A DNA stretch of 64,000 nt from Leptospira kmetyi serovar Malaysia str. Bejo-Iso9 (GCF_000243735.2 NZ_AHMP02000003.1:1327001-1391000), one strand, 5' to 3'; numbered from the stretch's first letter, positions 42,360 through 54,700 are shown. Numbers and translations are program-made. Notes: generated by a model from the sequence alone, not told the origin.

Positions 42360-44159
42360 ATGAATTCATTTCTCAATTTGTATAACTGGAATATCCGCCA
42401 AAAACTGATGGTGATTATTTCTTTCATCATTCTCGTTTCTTTGGGAGTGATCATCGCTCTCGCGACGTATTTTTTCAAATCGGACAACGAGGTACGGATC
42501 AAGGAAAACAACCTGAAACTGACCGACGTGATCAGTCAGAAAGTGCGTTCCGATATCGCCTCCTTGACAAAACGTTCTTTGTTACTCGCAAGATCGGTCG
42601 CGAGCACGGAAGAATCGAACGATATCCTCCAAAACGACGAGGACATCTTCTATCTGAAGATCTTCAGAAAAGAAGGCCCCGACTATGTCGGTGTGAAACG
42701 GGTAATCAGCGATTCCACGCTCAAAGAATTCAAAACCAACCCGGAGGACGCGGATAAGATCGTTCGTAAATATTTAAACGGACAAAAGAAGGCGCAGATC
42801 GGAAAGCCTTTGGTCTTCAACGTATCTCCCGATTTTCAAAGACCGGTTCTTTATCTTTCGGTCGTGATCGGAGACGGAGTGAATTCCGCGGTCGTCGTTT
42901 CTCTCGTGAGAATGGATTCTATATTAGATTCTTTTAAAACGTCCGGAATCACTCAATTTTTTCTCGTGGGTCAGGACGGAAAACTGATCGCACATTCGGA
43001 TCCGAAATTGATTCTCCAGCCGACAAACCTTTCGGACGATCCGATCGTTAAGAATTTATTGGAAAGTTCCATCAGCAACGGACAAACCCGTTATAAAGGA
43101 AAGGACAATCAATTCTATCTCGGGTCCTTCCGAAGAATCGGTTACGCGGGACTCGGAGTGATTTCGAGCACGTCCGAAAAGAAAGCCTTCGAAGAAGTTT
43201 ATAACATTCAAAAAAGAAACATCTATCTGATGTTCGTCGTGGTGAACGTTTCCATTCTATTCGTGTTCTTTTATTCGAGAAGATTGACCAGACCGATTCT
43301 CAAACTCGTGGACGCATCGAAAGAAATCGAACAGGGAAATTTTCAACTCACGCTCGAACCCGAGTCCGGCGACGAAATCGGAAAACTCACGGCTTCCTTT
43401 GTGGAAATGGGAAAGGGGCTTTCGGATCGGGACAAGATGAAGGACGCGTTCGGAAAGTTCGTAAACAAGGACATCGCCGAAATGGTTCTCAAGGGAGAAG
43501 TAAAACTCGGTGGAGACAAGAGAGAATGTGTGATTCTCTTTTCGGACATCCGTAGTTTTACGTCCATCTCCGAAAAAATCGAACCGGAACTCGTGGTAGA
43601 ATTCTTAAATCAATACTTTACCGCGATGGTAAAGTGCATCAACGCAAACGGCGGGAGCGTCAACAAATACATCGGGGACGCGATCATGGCGGTCTGGGGA
43701 GAATTGGGACACACCGATTCCGACACGGAAAAAGCGATCAACGCCGCGCTCGATATGCGTAAGAGTCTGATTCAATTCAACAAAGGAAGAGGAACGGATA
43801 AAAAACCGAAGATCTTTATCGGAATCGGGATCAACACCGGAGAAGTCATCGCCGGACAAATCGGTTCCGAAGATCGATTGGAATATACGGTCATCGGCGA
43901 TACGGTAAACCTCGCTTCCCGAGTGGAATCTTTGACAAAGGTTTTCGGAGCGGATATTCTGATCACCGGAAACTCTTACGAAAAAGTAAAAGGAATCTTC
44001 AACTTGGAAAAACTAAAACCCATCAAGGTTAAGGGAAAACAATCCCTGCAAACCATCTATGCGGTTTTAGGTCATACAAAGGATAAGAATTGTCCCAAGA
44101 ATTTGAAGGAACTTCGTAAACAAATCGGTATGGAATTCAAATCGGGCGGGTCTAAATAA
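42360..44159 (+). CDS. Receptor-type class III adenylate cyclase (Cache-HAMP-CYC)
   Basis: 599 aa. Membrane segment 1 is at about 15-37, a periplasmic sensor of double-Cache type at about 40-280, membrane segment 2 at about 283-303, a HAMP linker with RPILKLVDASKEIEQGNF, then the cyclase domain. Metal-binding motifs are ILFSDIRSFTSISEKIE and IGDAIMAVWGE; the ATP pocket Lys is in NKYIGD and Thr in LEYTVIGDTVNLASRVE, which favours ATP over GTP. The sensed ligand is unknown. The FecR-domain gene follows after 4 bp, so the two are co-expressed. Confidence 0.92.
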   Translation: MNSFLNLYNWNIRQKLMVIISFIILVSLGVIIALATYFFKSDNEVRIKENNLKLTDVISQKVRSDIASLTKRSLLLARSVASTEESNDILQNDEDIFYLKIFRKEGPDYVGVKRVISDSTLKEFKTNPEDADKIVRKYLNGQKKAQIGKPLVFNVSPDFQRPVLYLSVVIGDGVNSAVVVSLVRMDSILDSFKTSGITQFFLVGQDGKLIAHSDPKLILQPTNLSDDPIVKNLLESSISNGQTRYKGKDNQFYLGSFRRIGYAGLGVISSTSEKKAFEEVYNIQKRNIYLMFVVVNVSILFVFFYSRRLTRPILKLVDASKEIEQGNFQLTLEPESGDEIGKLTASFVEMGKGLSDRDKMKDAFGKFVNKDIAEMVLKGEVKLGGDKRECVILFSDIRSFTSISEKIEPELVVEFLNQYFTAMVKCINANGGSVNKYIGDAIMAVWGELGHTDSDTEKAINAALDMRKSLIQFNKGRGTDKKPKIFIGIGINTGEVIAGQIGSEDRLEYTVIGDTVNLASRVESLTKVFGADILITGNSYEKVKGIFNLEKLKPIKVKGKQSLQTIYAVLGHTKDKNCPKNLKELRKQIGMEFKSGGSK

Positions 44160-44163
44160 AGAT

Positions 44164-45420
44164 ATGAAGGATCGATTTCTTTCAGGCGATAGACCGATTC
44201 TGTTTATACTCGTATTCAACGTCTTGTTGTTTACGGCCGTATTCCTATACGATTATACTCAGTACGGCTATCAAGGTTCGCAAAAAGTAATCGGAACCAT
44301 TCTTTTTAAATCCAACACGATCCAAAGAAAATACGATTCCGAAGTCGTATGGAAGGAAATCGAAGTCGGGAACTCGGTTCAAAACCGAGATACGATTTTA
44401 ACGGCGGAAGGTTCTCAGGCAAAACTCCGGCTTTTGGACGGAACCGAGATTATGATCGCCGAGAATTCCATGGTTTTTATCGATTACTTGGACAACCGCG
44501 CCAATCTTGAAATTTCGGTCGGAGGTTTGCAAGTAACCAGAAGACCGGACAATAAGGAGAATCCGTCCTCGCTCGGAATCCGTTCCGGCGACGGGGTTCT
44601 CAAACTTGTGGAAGGAATCGTAAACGTAGAAAAAAAGAAGAATCAAAAAACCTTGGAATACGCGGTTCTTTCCGGAAAGGTTAAGGCCGATCCGACCAAT
44701 CCGTTTCCTATGTTGCCTCGCAAATCTTTGGACGGCTTTGAAAAATTATTCCCCGTAGCCGCGAGCATTCAAACAACGGAGTCGCTTCAGGCGGCGGCCA
44801 ATTCGGCTGCATCGACGAACAGCGGTTCCACGAACGGCTCTTCCGTCTCGGGTGGAAATTCTACCGATGCAAATTCTTCCAACGCTTCCACAACTGCGGG
44901 TTCCGAATCGAATTCTTCCTCAAACGATCCGAATTACGGAAAGTATGATAACGGAAATCCGAATTACAGATCTACGACAGGTTCCAATACGAGCAATACT
45001 ACGAGTTCTTCAAACTCGGGCGTTACTCCGAACGAAAAAAACGGAAACACTGGACTCAATACGAAATCCGGTTTAAAACTGGAACGTACGTCCGACAATT
45101 CTCAATCCGGAAAGGATTCGAAACAAAACGATCCGTCCAAACCCGGCTACGATCCCGGCGATTATCTGAAAAAACAGAAATACGAACAGGGTAAAATTCA
45201 GGAGAAATCCGATTCCGCTTCCAATCAAAAAAGAACGGATTTTAAACCGACTGAATCCGAAAAAACCGAAAGTAAAACGGGCAACCATTCCTCATCTCCC
45301 GACTTAAAGAAAGACAAACCCGCCCGATCTTGGACTCCTGAAGAATTACTCAGACAAGAAAAGGAAAAACGCAGAAGGGAACGGGAAGACAAGGAACAAA
45401 GAGACTTCTTAAGAATGTAA
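44164..45420 (+). CDS. FecR-domain protein with Ser/Asn/Lys-rich tail
   Basis: 418 aa. An uncleaved N-terminal membrane segment (about 12-30) is followed by a FecR-type beta domain (about 55-180) with VQNRDTILTAEGSQAKLRLLDGT and LEISVGGLQV. The region from about 195 to 310 is very rich in Ser, Asn, Thr and Gly, and the remainder is charged, ending in a Lys/Arg/Glu helix (RQEKEKRRREREDKEQRD). It is probably an envelope protein exposed to the periplasm. It is not a typical FecR anti-sigma factor: no sigma factor is adjacent; the partner in the operon is the cyclase. Confidence 0.82.
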   Translation: MKDRFLSGDRPILFILVFNVLLFTAVFLYDYTQYGYQGSQKVIGTILFKSNTIQRKYDSEVVWKEIEVGNSVQNRDTILTAEGSQAKLRLLDGTEIMIAENSMVFIDYLDNRANLEISVGGLQVTRRPDNKENPSSLGIRSGDGVLKLVEGIVNVEKKKNQKTLEYAVLSGKVKADPTNPFPMLPRKSLDGFEKLFPVAASIQTTESLQAAANSAASTNSGSTNGSSVSGGNSTDANSSNASTTAGSESNSSSNDPNYGKYDNGNPNYRSTTGSNTSNTTSSSNSGVTPNEKNGNTGLNTKSGLKLERTSDNSQSGKDSKQNDPSKPGYDPGDYLKKQKYEQGKIQEKSDSASNQKRTDFKPTESEKTESKTGNHSSSPDLKKDKPARSWTPEELLRQEKEKRRREREDKEQRDFLRM

Positions 45421-45605
45421 TTCGCGAACCATAGAGAGGCGAATGAGCCGGCGAACAACGGCAAAGCATTATCGAGCCATCCATAGAGCGAGATTGAGTT
45501 GTGAGCAGCTCTCGAGCGAAGCTTAAAAAATAGAGAGATCCAATCCTAAAACAGTTTTGCAAAACAAACCCGGCGGAACACTTCCTCTGAAGCGCGTTCT
45601 ATGTT

Positions 45606-45790
45606 CTATGCAGGAACTACGTCGGCAGGAGTGAGAGATTCGATGTTATGCGTGAAACCTTCTTTGTCGTGAAACAGAACGACTAACTTATCGTTCTCGA
45701 AAGAAATCACCTCAACGATCGTATTGGTATGAACGAAAATTCCATTGTGAAGAAACGTACGTTTGGTAATCTTCAGTTTGTCGCCCGGTT

Positions 45791-45794
<4 letters not shown>
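45606..45794 (-). CDS. 62-aa SH3-like protein downstream of the IscU-like fusion
   Basis: Starts at ATG 45792-45794 (MKPGDKLKITKRTFLHNGIF) and overlaps the upstream gene by 4 bp (ATGA). A longer reading reaches 45944 but is a shadow of that gene. The peptide is a run of five predicted strands ending LESLTPADVVPA, like a small SH3/KOW-type barrel. Function unknown. The tight overlap suggests it is made in fixed ratio with the IscU-like/pentapeptide protein. Confidence 0.72.
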
Positions 45795-46582
<788 letters not shown>

Positions 46583-46640
46583 GAAATTTCACCTGCCCGG
46601 TTTTTAGACGGCATAAAGAAGAATGAGTGAGAGAAAACTC

Positions 46641-46844
<204 letters not shown>

Positions 46845-46863
46845 AAATTCCCTTTGTAAGCGC

Positions 46864-48318
<1,455 letters not shown>

Positions 48319-48340
48319 ATTAGGAGCTACTTGAGTTTTA

Positions 48341-48377
<37 letters not shown>

Positions 48378-48466
48378 AGAGAATACAGGTTGGAGAAGAG
48401 ATCTTGCTAAAGATCGGCTCTACTCATGAGATAACGGATTTAAAGGAAGGCTGTCAACGAAATTAT

Positions 48467-49645
48467 TCAACGAGGTTTTCTTTTTTTTGCGGAAGCCTTG
48501 GAAACGTTCGATTTCGAGGGAACATTCTTCTTGGATGAAGAATGGGATTTCACCGCATTCTTCCCTTGTTTTTTGGAAGAAGAAGATTTCGAAACGTTAG
48601 AGGTCTTGGAGATTTCCGAAGACTTTGTCGGAGGTTCTATCTTCTCGTCGGAAGAAACGGAAGAACCCGCTTTTTTACGGGGAATCGGATTCTCCCTGGA
48701 AAGCGAATAACGGCTTTGCAGTTCCAAGAACTTGATTCTATTTTGAAGAGTCGTTCGAGGAACGCCTAACTCGAGCGCGGTATGGGAAATATTGTCCTGA
48801 TTTCGTTTTAACGAATGAAAGATAAACGAACTTTCCACTTCTTTGAGCATGGTTTCCAAAGGAAGCTTTTGAGTAAACGCGTCGCTCACGGACGGGAATT
48901 CCAAACCGCTTTCATCCTGACGTCCCAAAACGGAACGAGGAGAAACAAAATGATAAAGATAACCGACGATCTTCGGACCTTGTTTGAGAACGATGATTCT
49001 TACGTTGCATTCGAGATCGGTTACGTATGTCTGCAGGGAAAAGGGAGAATTTCCGTCCAACCGAAGTTCGTTGGATTTTAGATAATCGGCCAGAAGATTC
49101 TTACTCATCTCCTTGAGCAATCGTTCCGCTTGTAGGATCGAATCCCGAAAATACTTTTTGGGGAGAATGTTCTGCTCGAAGGTTTCGTTGTAAAAGATCG
49201 AACTTCCTTCCAAGTCGGTCGCGAGAAGTCCGTCGGGAAAGTTTTGTAGGATGAGTTCCATAAACCAAAAGCGGGAACTCTGCTCCTGTTCTTGTTTTTT
49301 TTCTTCGGTGACGGGTGTCGGACTCGGGCGATTTGCGGCGACGAGTTTGCCGAGCCCGGCCATAACTTGGACCTTGTCCCATTCTTCTTTTTTTTCGCCG
49401 GTTTTAGAAAGAACGGGGATCGACTTTTGTCGTTGAAAGTATTGGAAAAAGGATTCGGGGATTTCCGTTTCTAAAAAGGATTCGGGAAGTTCGGAATATT
49501 CTCGTTCCGAAGAACTCAAATCGGCCATTTCCATCTGAATCAGCTTACGGGATAATAAGCCTACGAGATCTCCCGACTCGTTCACGACCGGTAAATGTGT
49601 GGCGGGTGTGATGAGAAAGTATCTGTAGATGGCTTCTATTTTCAT
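48467..49645 (-). CDS. CBS-PAS-Fis-type HTH regulator with Ser/Lys tail
   Basis: 392 aa. The N-terminus is a partial CBS domain (FLITPATHLPVVNESGDLVGLLSR). A PAS-like domain is at about 125-240 (ILQNFPDGLLATDLEGSSIFYNETF). A Fis-type helix-turn-helix at about 285-325 reads HTALELGVPRTTLQNRIK. The last ~60 residues are Ser/Lys rich and disordered. This is the sensor and DNA-binding part of an NtrC-like regulator without the AAA+ domain, so it probably does not need sigma-54 or acts through a partner. It is 148 bp upstream of rho. Confidence 0.8.
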   Translation of the reverse strand: MKIEAIYRYFLITPATHLPVVNESGDLVGLLSRKLIQMEMADLSSSEREYSELPESFLETEIPESFFQYFQRQKSIPVLSKTGEKKEEWDKVQVMAGLGKLVAANRPSPTPVTEEKKQEQEQSSRFWFMELILQNFPDGLLATDLEGSSIFYNETFEQNILPKKYFRDSILQAERLLKEMSKNLLADYLKSNELRLDGNSPFSLQTYVTDLECNVRIIVLKQGPKIVGYLYHFVSPRSVLGRQDESGLEFPSVSDAFTQKLPLETMLKEVESSFIFHSLKRNQDNISHTALELGVPRTTLQNRIKFLELQSRYSLSRENPIPRKKAGSSVSSDEKIEPPTKSSEISKTSNVSKSSSSKKQGKNAVKSHSSSKKNVPSKSNVSKASAKKRKPR

Positions 49646-50007
49646 GAAGAAAGTTTTTTTTCCAACTGCCGAATTTGCGTCAGAATACTCTTATTTTCCG
49701 GTCTGTTAGAAAATTCCTCTCTTTTTTGAAGCGGGAAAGCCGGTTCCACGAAAAAGATTTCCGGAGAATGTGGGAGTTCCCACACTTTTGAAGTTGGACA
49801 AAGCCCAACACGGAACAAGAGCCGACAACTCCGCCGAAATCATTTCCAAGTAAATTATCGAATTGTAAAACGATTACCAATCATTTATAGCGCAGCGGTA
49901 ATCCTGAATTGAATTCAAATTCAATAAGAATAAAAACCAAAAAGTGAAAAGACTTTTGAATCGTTCTTTGTTATCCTACCGAACACTTCCGACAAAGACG
50001 GTGCATT
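49646..50007. other. Gene-free stretch with one copy of the short repeat
   Basis: 362 bp without a supportable gene, between divergent genes. It holds one near-perfect short repeat copy (49770-49783, gtgggagttcccac), a 10-bp palindrome ttgaattcaa (49910-49919), and A/T-rich sequence likely to carry the promoter of the 1164-aa gene. A 66-codon frame on the minus strand has no ribosome binding site and is not accepted. Confidence 0.55.
49770..49783 (+). repeat. Short palindromic repeat, isolated copy
   Basis: Sequence gtgggagttcccac, identical in the core to the two best copies of the array at 14592 and 14635, in the same orientation, in an intergenic region. Confidence 0.75.
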
Positions 50008-53000
50008 ATGATCTTTAAACCGACGGACTTCAATCACGAATCGACTCCGAAATTCTACGCACATTATTTCGAAAAACTGCAAAACTTCGATTTCAAAGGA
50101 GCCATGGAGCTTCTCGAATCCATTTTTAAAAACGAACCCAATCAGTATAAAAAAGGAACTCCGACGGATTTTCTCCATGACGAGGACGGGGAAAAACAAC
50201 AAACCCTCTATTCTCACTTTCAAGAAATGATAAACGCGTTTCATTTCTCGGAGCCTTTGGAAAACAGAGTGGCTCGGATTCTCGAGAATTTAGAAGAAAG
50301 CATCCACGAAGAAAGTCTGCGTTCTCACAAGTTCAGACCGTTCAACGGATTTCTGTTTAAGATGAGCGATTACGAATTCTGCACCGCGGTTATGGATTCG
50401 ATTCATTTCGATCCGCAGACGCAGGAAACCTCGAGAATTTTCGGACTCAATCACGAACTCATCTGGGACGCGGATTCTTATCCGAAAGGCGAAAGTTCCG
50501 AATCCTACGATTTTATATACGATCTCGGAGATCGAAAATACAACGTTAGTTACCTTGGAGAGAAACTCAAAGGAAAGGATCTTCACGTTCTTATCAAACT
50601 TCTTTTATTCGAAAAGAACATTCGAAAGATCTTCGAGGCGCTTTTATCAAACGAACGCTTCGCTAAAATTCCGAAGTCCTTTCCGTTTTACGTTTTGATC
50701 GACTCGAGCGATTGTTACGATTATAAGGGAAAACCGTTTTTACTCGAGATTCTTCCCAAAGTCGAACTGGACTCGTTGAAAGAAAATCCGTATTTTACGT
50801 TTTTTGAATCTTCTTCCCAAACAAGCGGAGCCGTTTCCGCAAGCGAAGAATTTCTTTTCAGTCTTTCCTTTTTAGAGGAACCCGATCAAAAAGAATACGA
50901 ATCTCTTTTAAAACTTGTGGACGCGCATCCGGAATGGAAAGCCCTTCTTTTACAAGGCGCAAGACGTTCTCTTCAAAGAACGAATACGGTGATCGGCAAA
51001 GCGGATTGGAAACGGGGATACGCGAGAAAGGAAGTTACCGAATCCGACGTGGCCGCAACGGACGTTTCGGACCCGGCCCTCGGAGATTTGGATCTGGATG
51101 CGTTTTGGAAAAAGATCCAACTTTTTCCATCCTCGTATTTTTCCGCGTTTTTTTGGAAACTCGCGGAATTGAAACCTGACTCGCATCTGCAAACCGCGAT
51201 CGATTTTCAAAAGGAGATCTTTCTCAATTCTCCCCAACCTCTCGAAGATTCGTATAAAGAAGCGCTTCCCTATATTCAAGAATTTTCATATACCCTTTCC
51301 GATTCGTATTTGGGAATTCCGGAAAATCAAAAAAACGATCTACGAAGTTCCTTCGAAGAAGCCTTAAACCGTTTGCAGGAACTTCCACATCCCGGATTTA
51401 AGTTGAGAGCCATGGAGCTTCGAGCCCGTCTCGAATCAGACGATTGGGATTCTAAAATCAATCCCATTTTAAAAAACGCCACGAAAGAATATATCGAACA
51501 AATGATAGAACTCGTTCGTTGTCTTCCGCAGGAATTTCCTTGGTTCGGCGATTCCTGGGATTTTATATTCGAAGATCGATTGATGCAGCTCGGACATCGG
51601 GCGATCGGAGTCGAACCCGTATTGACCGAAGTCTTGGAACGATACAACCGGGATCATTTTAACGAAGACGTTACGCGAAACATGGCTCCCGTTTTTTACG
51701 AAATCGGATGCGAAGACATTCATCCTTTGATCCATCAACTCCATAAAAGAAACGAATTCTACATGGAGGATTTTTATGACAAATGGGCCAAACAAGCCCC
51801 GGCCAATCGATGGAAACGTTTTGAAGAAACGATCCACAACGCGATCGACTCCCTGGGTTCGGCTCAAACATGGGAGAATCTTCTTTATCCGAGCGAACCC
51901 GGTTATTCTTTATACTACCAGAACATCGAAAAAGAATCGGATCGAAAACGGATCTTTTATCTTTTACTCAAGTCTCTCAAAAACGAACCCGGCGAGGTCT
52001 TGAGAAAATTCGCATTCTTTTATTATGAAAAACTAAAGAACGGCGCCGGAAAAAACAAGGGAACGTTCTTTCAAACCGTTTCCGAAATCACCGAACTCTT
52101 AAATTTGTTAAGCGAAACGGAAGAATTGAACGGGGAGCAAAAATTCACGCTGAAATGCGGGATCGCGGCAAAGGCGATGGAAGCGTATCTAAAAGAGGAC
52201 CGGAACTTTCTCGAACTTCTGGAACGGACGTTGGCCTCCACTCCCGGCAATCCTTTATTATACTTTTTGAAAGTGTCCTGGATCGAAAAGACAAAAGGGA
52301 TTCAAGCCGCGATTCAGGAATTAAAATCGATTCTTCTGATTCTTTGGAAAGAGGATTTCGTTTTTAGAAAAGCGTTCTTTCTATATTTATTTGCGGAATT
52401 TCCGAATTGGGAAACGATCGAAAACGGAAAATTCTACGGTTTTTACAAAAAGGCGAAGAAAGGGTTCGAACATAAGTTTTACACGGACGGAAAGTTCGAC
52501 GGCAGGCTTGGGTCGTTCGACGCGGATCCGTTCTCGAACGTATTAAAAGATGAATATTCAAAAATTGAAATAGAATCCCATAAAACCTGGATCCGCTCCC
52601 AACTTGAAGAATACGAAGCGATCGCCAAATTGGATTCTCTTTCCGATCGAGAGCTCGCCTCTTTTTTAAAACCGGGAAATTTTTCTCTCAATCTTTCAAT
52701 CGCCAGTAAGTTACTCAAACATTCCGCGGATTTTGCGGGAGAACTTCTCCAAGCCTTGGATTGGGAATCGGAAAAGGAAAACGCATTCGCTTTTTCTAAA
52801 CTGTTTTTTCAGGACCCCGTGCTCAAGGAAAAACTTTTCGGCAACCGGACGTTTCAGGATCATCTCGGTTATTTCATCAAGAATTACGGGGACATCGTCT
52901 CGAAAGACTTGGCGAAAACCCTCTTTACAAAGTTCAAGGAACTTCAAAATTCTTCCACGATTTTAAAAACGATAAAGGAACTCGAACACGAAACGATTTT

Positions 53001-53502
53001 TCATTGTTTCTTCTCGATTCATTGGGCGTTTCAAAAGGAGAATCGTCTTCCCGAATTCGAAACGATCCTTGAAGGAATTCTCAAAAAAGCGGACGCTCGA
53101 AAACCGGAATACGTTTTGATCGCGACGAATCTCGGCGTCGTCCACATTCAAAACGGAAATCTGAATCGTGGGAAAGAACTCTTCGAAAAATTATTTTCGA
53201 TGGATTGGAGTCGTTTCGATTATCAAAGAGACCACTCCGACGATTTTGCGGATAAGATTTTAGGAGGCTCCTTGGACGAACAGTATGCGTCGATTTTCAA
53301 AAAATACTACGCGCTTGCAAAGTTCAACGCGGCGTGTTTGTATTCCAAACTCGAAGATGCCGAACAAAGCGTTCTTCATCTTAAAGACGCGGTGCGCTTG
53401 GAACCGAGCCATTACAACAAAGCGAAAATCGCCGCCGAAACCGACTTTGACCCGTTGAAAAATCACGAAGTTTATCTGAATTTTTTAAACTCCTTAAATT
53501 GA
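50008..53502 (+). CDS. 1164-aa helical protein of unknown function
   Basis: No signal peptide and no membrane segment; soluble, acidic and mostly helical. The C-terminal ~80 residues (FNAACLYSKLEDAEQSVLHL, KDAVRLEPSHYNKAK, FDPLKNHEVYLNFLN) look like a TPR with the end-loop form, and weaker helical pairs occur before it (NLGVVHIQNGNLNRGKELFE). The N-terminal 300 residues have mixed strands and helices with no recognisable motif. ATG 50008. The gene for a propeller-like protein follows after 7 bp. I cannot name a family; a large scaffold is the likeliest type. Confidence 0.75.
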   Translation: MIFKPTDFNHESTPKFYAHYFEKLQNFDFKGAMELLESIFKNEPNQYKKGTPTDFLHDEDGEKQQTLYSHFQEMINAFHFSEPLENRVARILENLEESIHEESLRSHKFRPFNGFLFKMSDYEFCTAVMDSIHFDPQTQETSRIFGLNHELIWDADSYPKGESSESYDFIYDLGDRKYNVSYLGEKLKGKDLHVLIKLLLFEKNIRKIFEALLSNERFAKIPKSFPFYVLIDSSDCYDYKGKPFLLEILPKVELDSLKENPYFTFFESSSQTSGAVSASEEFLFSLSFLEEPDQKEYESLLKLVDAHPEWKALLLQGARRSLQRTNTVIGKADWKRGYARKEVTESDVAATDVSDPALGDLDLDAFWKKIQLFPSSYFSAFFWKLAELKPDSHLQTAIDFQKEIFLNSPQPLEDSYKEALPYIQEFSYTLSDSYLGIPENQKNDLRSSFEEALNRLQELPHPGFKLRAMELRARLESDDWDSKINPILKNATKEYIEQMIELVRCLPQEFPWFGDSWDFIFEDRLMQLGHRAIGVEPVLTEVLERYNRDHFNEDVTRNMAPVFYEIGCEDIHPLIHQLHKRNEFYMEDFYDKWAKQAPANRWKRFEETIHNAIDSLGSAQTWENLLYPSEPGYSLYYQNIEKESDRKRIFYLLLKSLKNEPGEVLRKFAFFYYEKLKNGAGKNKGTFFQTVSEITELLNLLSETEELNGEQKFTLKCGIAAKAMEAYLKEDRNFLELLERTLASTPGNPLLYFLKVSWIEKTKGIQAAIQELKSILLILWKEDFVFRKAFFLYLFAEFPNWETIENGKFYGFYKKAKKGFEHKFYTDGKFDGRLGSFDADPFSNVLKDEYSKIEIESHKTWIRSQLEEYEAIAKLDSLSDRELASFLKPGNFSLNLSIASKLLKHSADFAGELLQALDWESEKENAFAFSKLFFQDPVLKEKLFGNRTFQDHLGYFIKNYGDIVSKDLAKTLFTKFKELQNSSTILKTIKELEHETIFHCFFSIHWAFQKENRLPEFETILEGILKKADARKPEYVLIATNLGVVHIQNGNLNRGKELFEKLFSMDWSRFDYQRDHSDDFADKILGGSLDEQYASIFKKYYALAKFNAACLYSKLEDAEQSVLHLKDAVRLEPSHYNKAKIAAETDFDPLKNHEVYLNFLNSLN

Positions 53503-53509
53503 GGTCTTT

Positions 53510-54700
53510 ATGAAGAACAATCATCTAACGCTCGTAAGTCGAATCAAACTCCCGAGCGCCAATCGTTTTATCGTCCACAAAAATCACGCCTTTGTCTGCC
53601 AACTCTACGGAGAAGCGAGGGATATTCACGTCATCGATTTGAAAAACCCGGAAAAGCCGGAGTTGGTTCGCTCCATCCCGTTTCAATCCGCGATCGGAAG
53701 TCTTGCGATCCGGAACGAAACGTTGTATGCAACCGAAAGCAGAAGAGCTCTTCATTCCTTCGACCTAAAGGAAGTTTCCGATCCGAAACCGATCGATTCT
53801 TATATTCTTTTAGGTTACGATTTATACGATACGGCGATCGTAAACGACAAGGCGGTTCTCGCGATGAACTGGGACGGGGTCGGAGTCGTGGATCTGAATC
53901 GTCCGAACGAAATCCAACCGCTCCAAAAACAAAAAATCGAAAAGGGTTACGTGGAACGTCTGGTCCCGTTTCAAGATCATTTCATTCTTACCAACGGAAT
54001 CAGCGACGATCGTTTTCTATATGAGATTTCCTTAATAAACGGAAAATTGGAAATTCTTTCCAAGACATCGTTCCCGAACTTCAATCCCACCGAAAAAGTT
54101 TTTTCAATTTCTTCCGGCGTGATTCTTTACGGAGAAACTAAGATCGGTAAAAAGGAATATTCTTCCGTTTTAATTTTGGATGAGAATCTAAAACAAATCG
54201 GAGATCCGATCCGACTGGAAAGAACGCCGAACGTTTGTCTTTCTCTTTCGAACGGGGACGTTCTTTTCGGCTTCGATTATTCGTATGCGATTTTCGATCG
54301 TTCCGAACATAAGATCGTTCCGTTGTTTCAACAATACGAGACCGGCGACAAGAAAGAATACTTCGAAGTCGCGAGCAATCCGAGACGAGTCGATCCTGAA
54401 TACGATCACAATGGTTACAACGAAGAGGATGAAAGTGAGGACGACGAAACCGAAGATCAAGACGATGCCGAACTGGATGAAGAAGAAGATGAAGAAGAAG
54501 AAGAAGATGAAGAAGATGAAGAAGATGAAGAAGAGGAAAGTCCTACGATTCAGGGACGCGACCCGAGATTAGATCATTCTTACTGTATGGATTCCTTGAA
54601 ATGGGTTTATAAGAATGGAAATTATTTATTTGCCACGCACGGCGACGATTTTATTTCCTTTCGGATTTCAGAGAATTCTCCGTTTCAAAACATTCTTTAA
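53510..54700 (+). CDS. Beta-propeller-like protein with a very acidic segment
   Basis: 396 aa, no signal peptide. Repeated strand sets such as IHVIDLKNPEKPELVRSIPF and LHSFDLKEVSDPKPIDSYIL resemble LVIVD propeller blades (about 1-290). Residues about 305-350 are almost only Asp and Glu (DEEEDEEEEEDEEDEEDEEE). The closing part has SLKWVYKNGNYLFATHGDDF, another blade-like set. The acidic run comes from a GAA/GAT tract in the DNA (54474-54536). It is co-transcribed with the 1164-aa gene; the pair may work together. Confidence 0.75.
   Translation: MKNNHLTLVSRIKLPSANRFIVHKNHAFVCQLYGEARDIHVIDLKNPEKPELVRSIPFQSAIGSLAIRNETLYATESRRALHSFDLKEVSDPKPIDSYILLGYDLYDTAIVNDKAVLAMNWDGVGVVDLNRPNEIQPLQKQKIEKGYVERLVPFQDHFILTNGISDDRFLYEISLINGKLEILSKTSFPNFNPTEKVFSISSGVILYGETKIGKKEYSSVLILDENLKQIGDPIRLERTPNVCLSLSNGDVLFGFDYSYAIFDRSEHKIVPLFQQYETGDKKEYFEVASNPRRVDPEYDHNGYNEEDESEDDETEDQDDAELDEEEDEEEEEDEEDEEDEEEESPTIQGRDPRLDHSYCMDSLKWVYKNGNYLFATHGDDFISFRISENSPFQNIL

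Noticed and set aside
44810..45080. Ser/Asn/Thr-rich part of the FecR-domain gene as a separate tandem repeat element
   Set aside because: Codons are varied, not a DNA repeat; it is low-complexity protein sequence within one gene.
49680..49880. 66-codon minus-strand frame
   Set aside because: No start signal, crosses the short repeat, and composition does not look coding.
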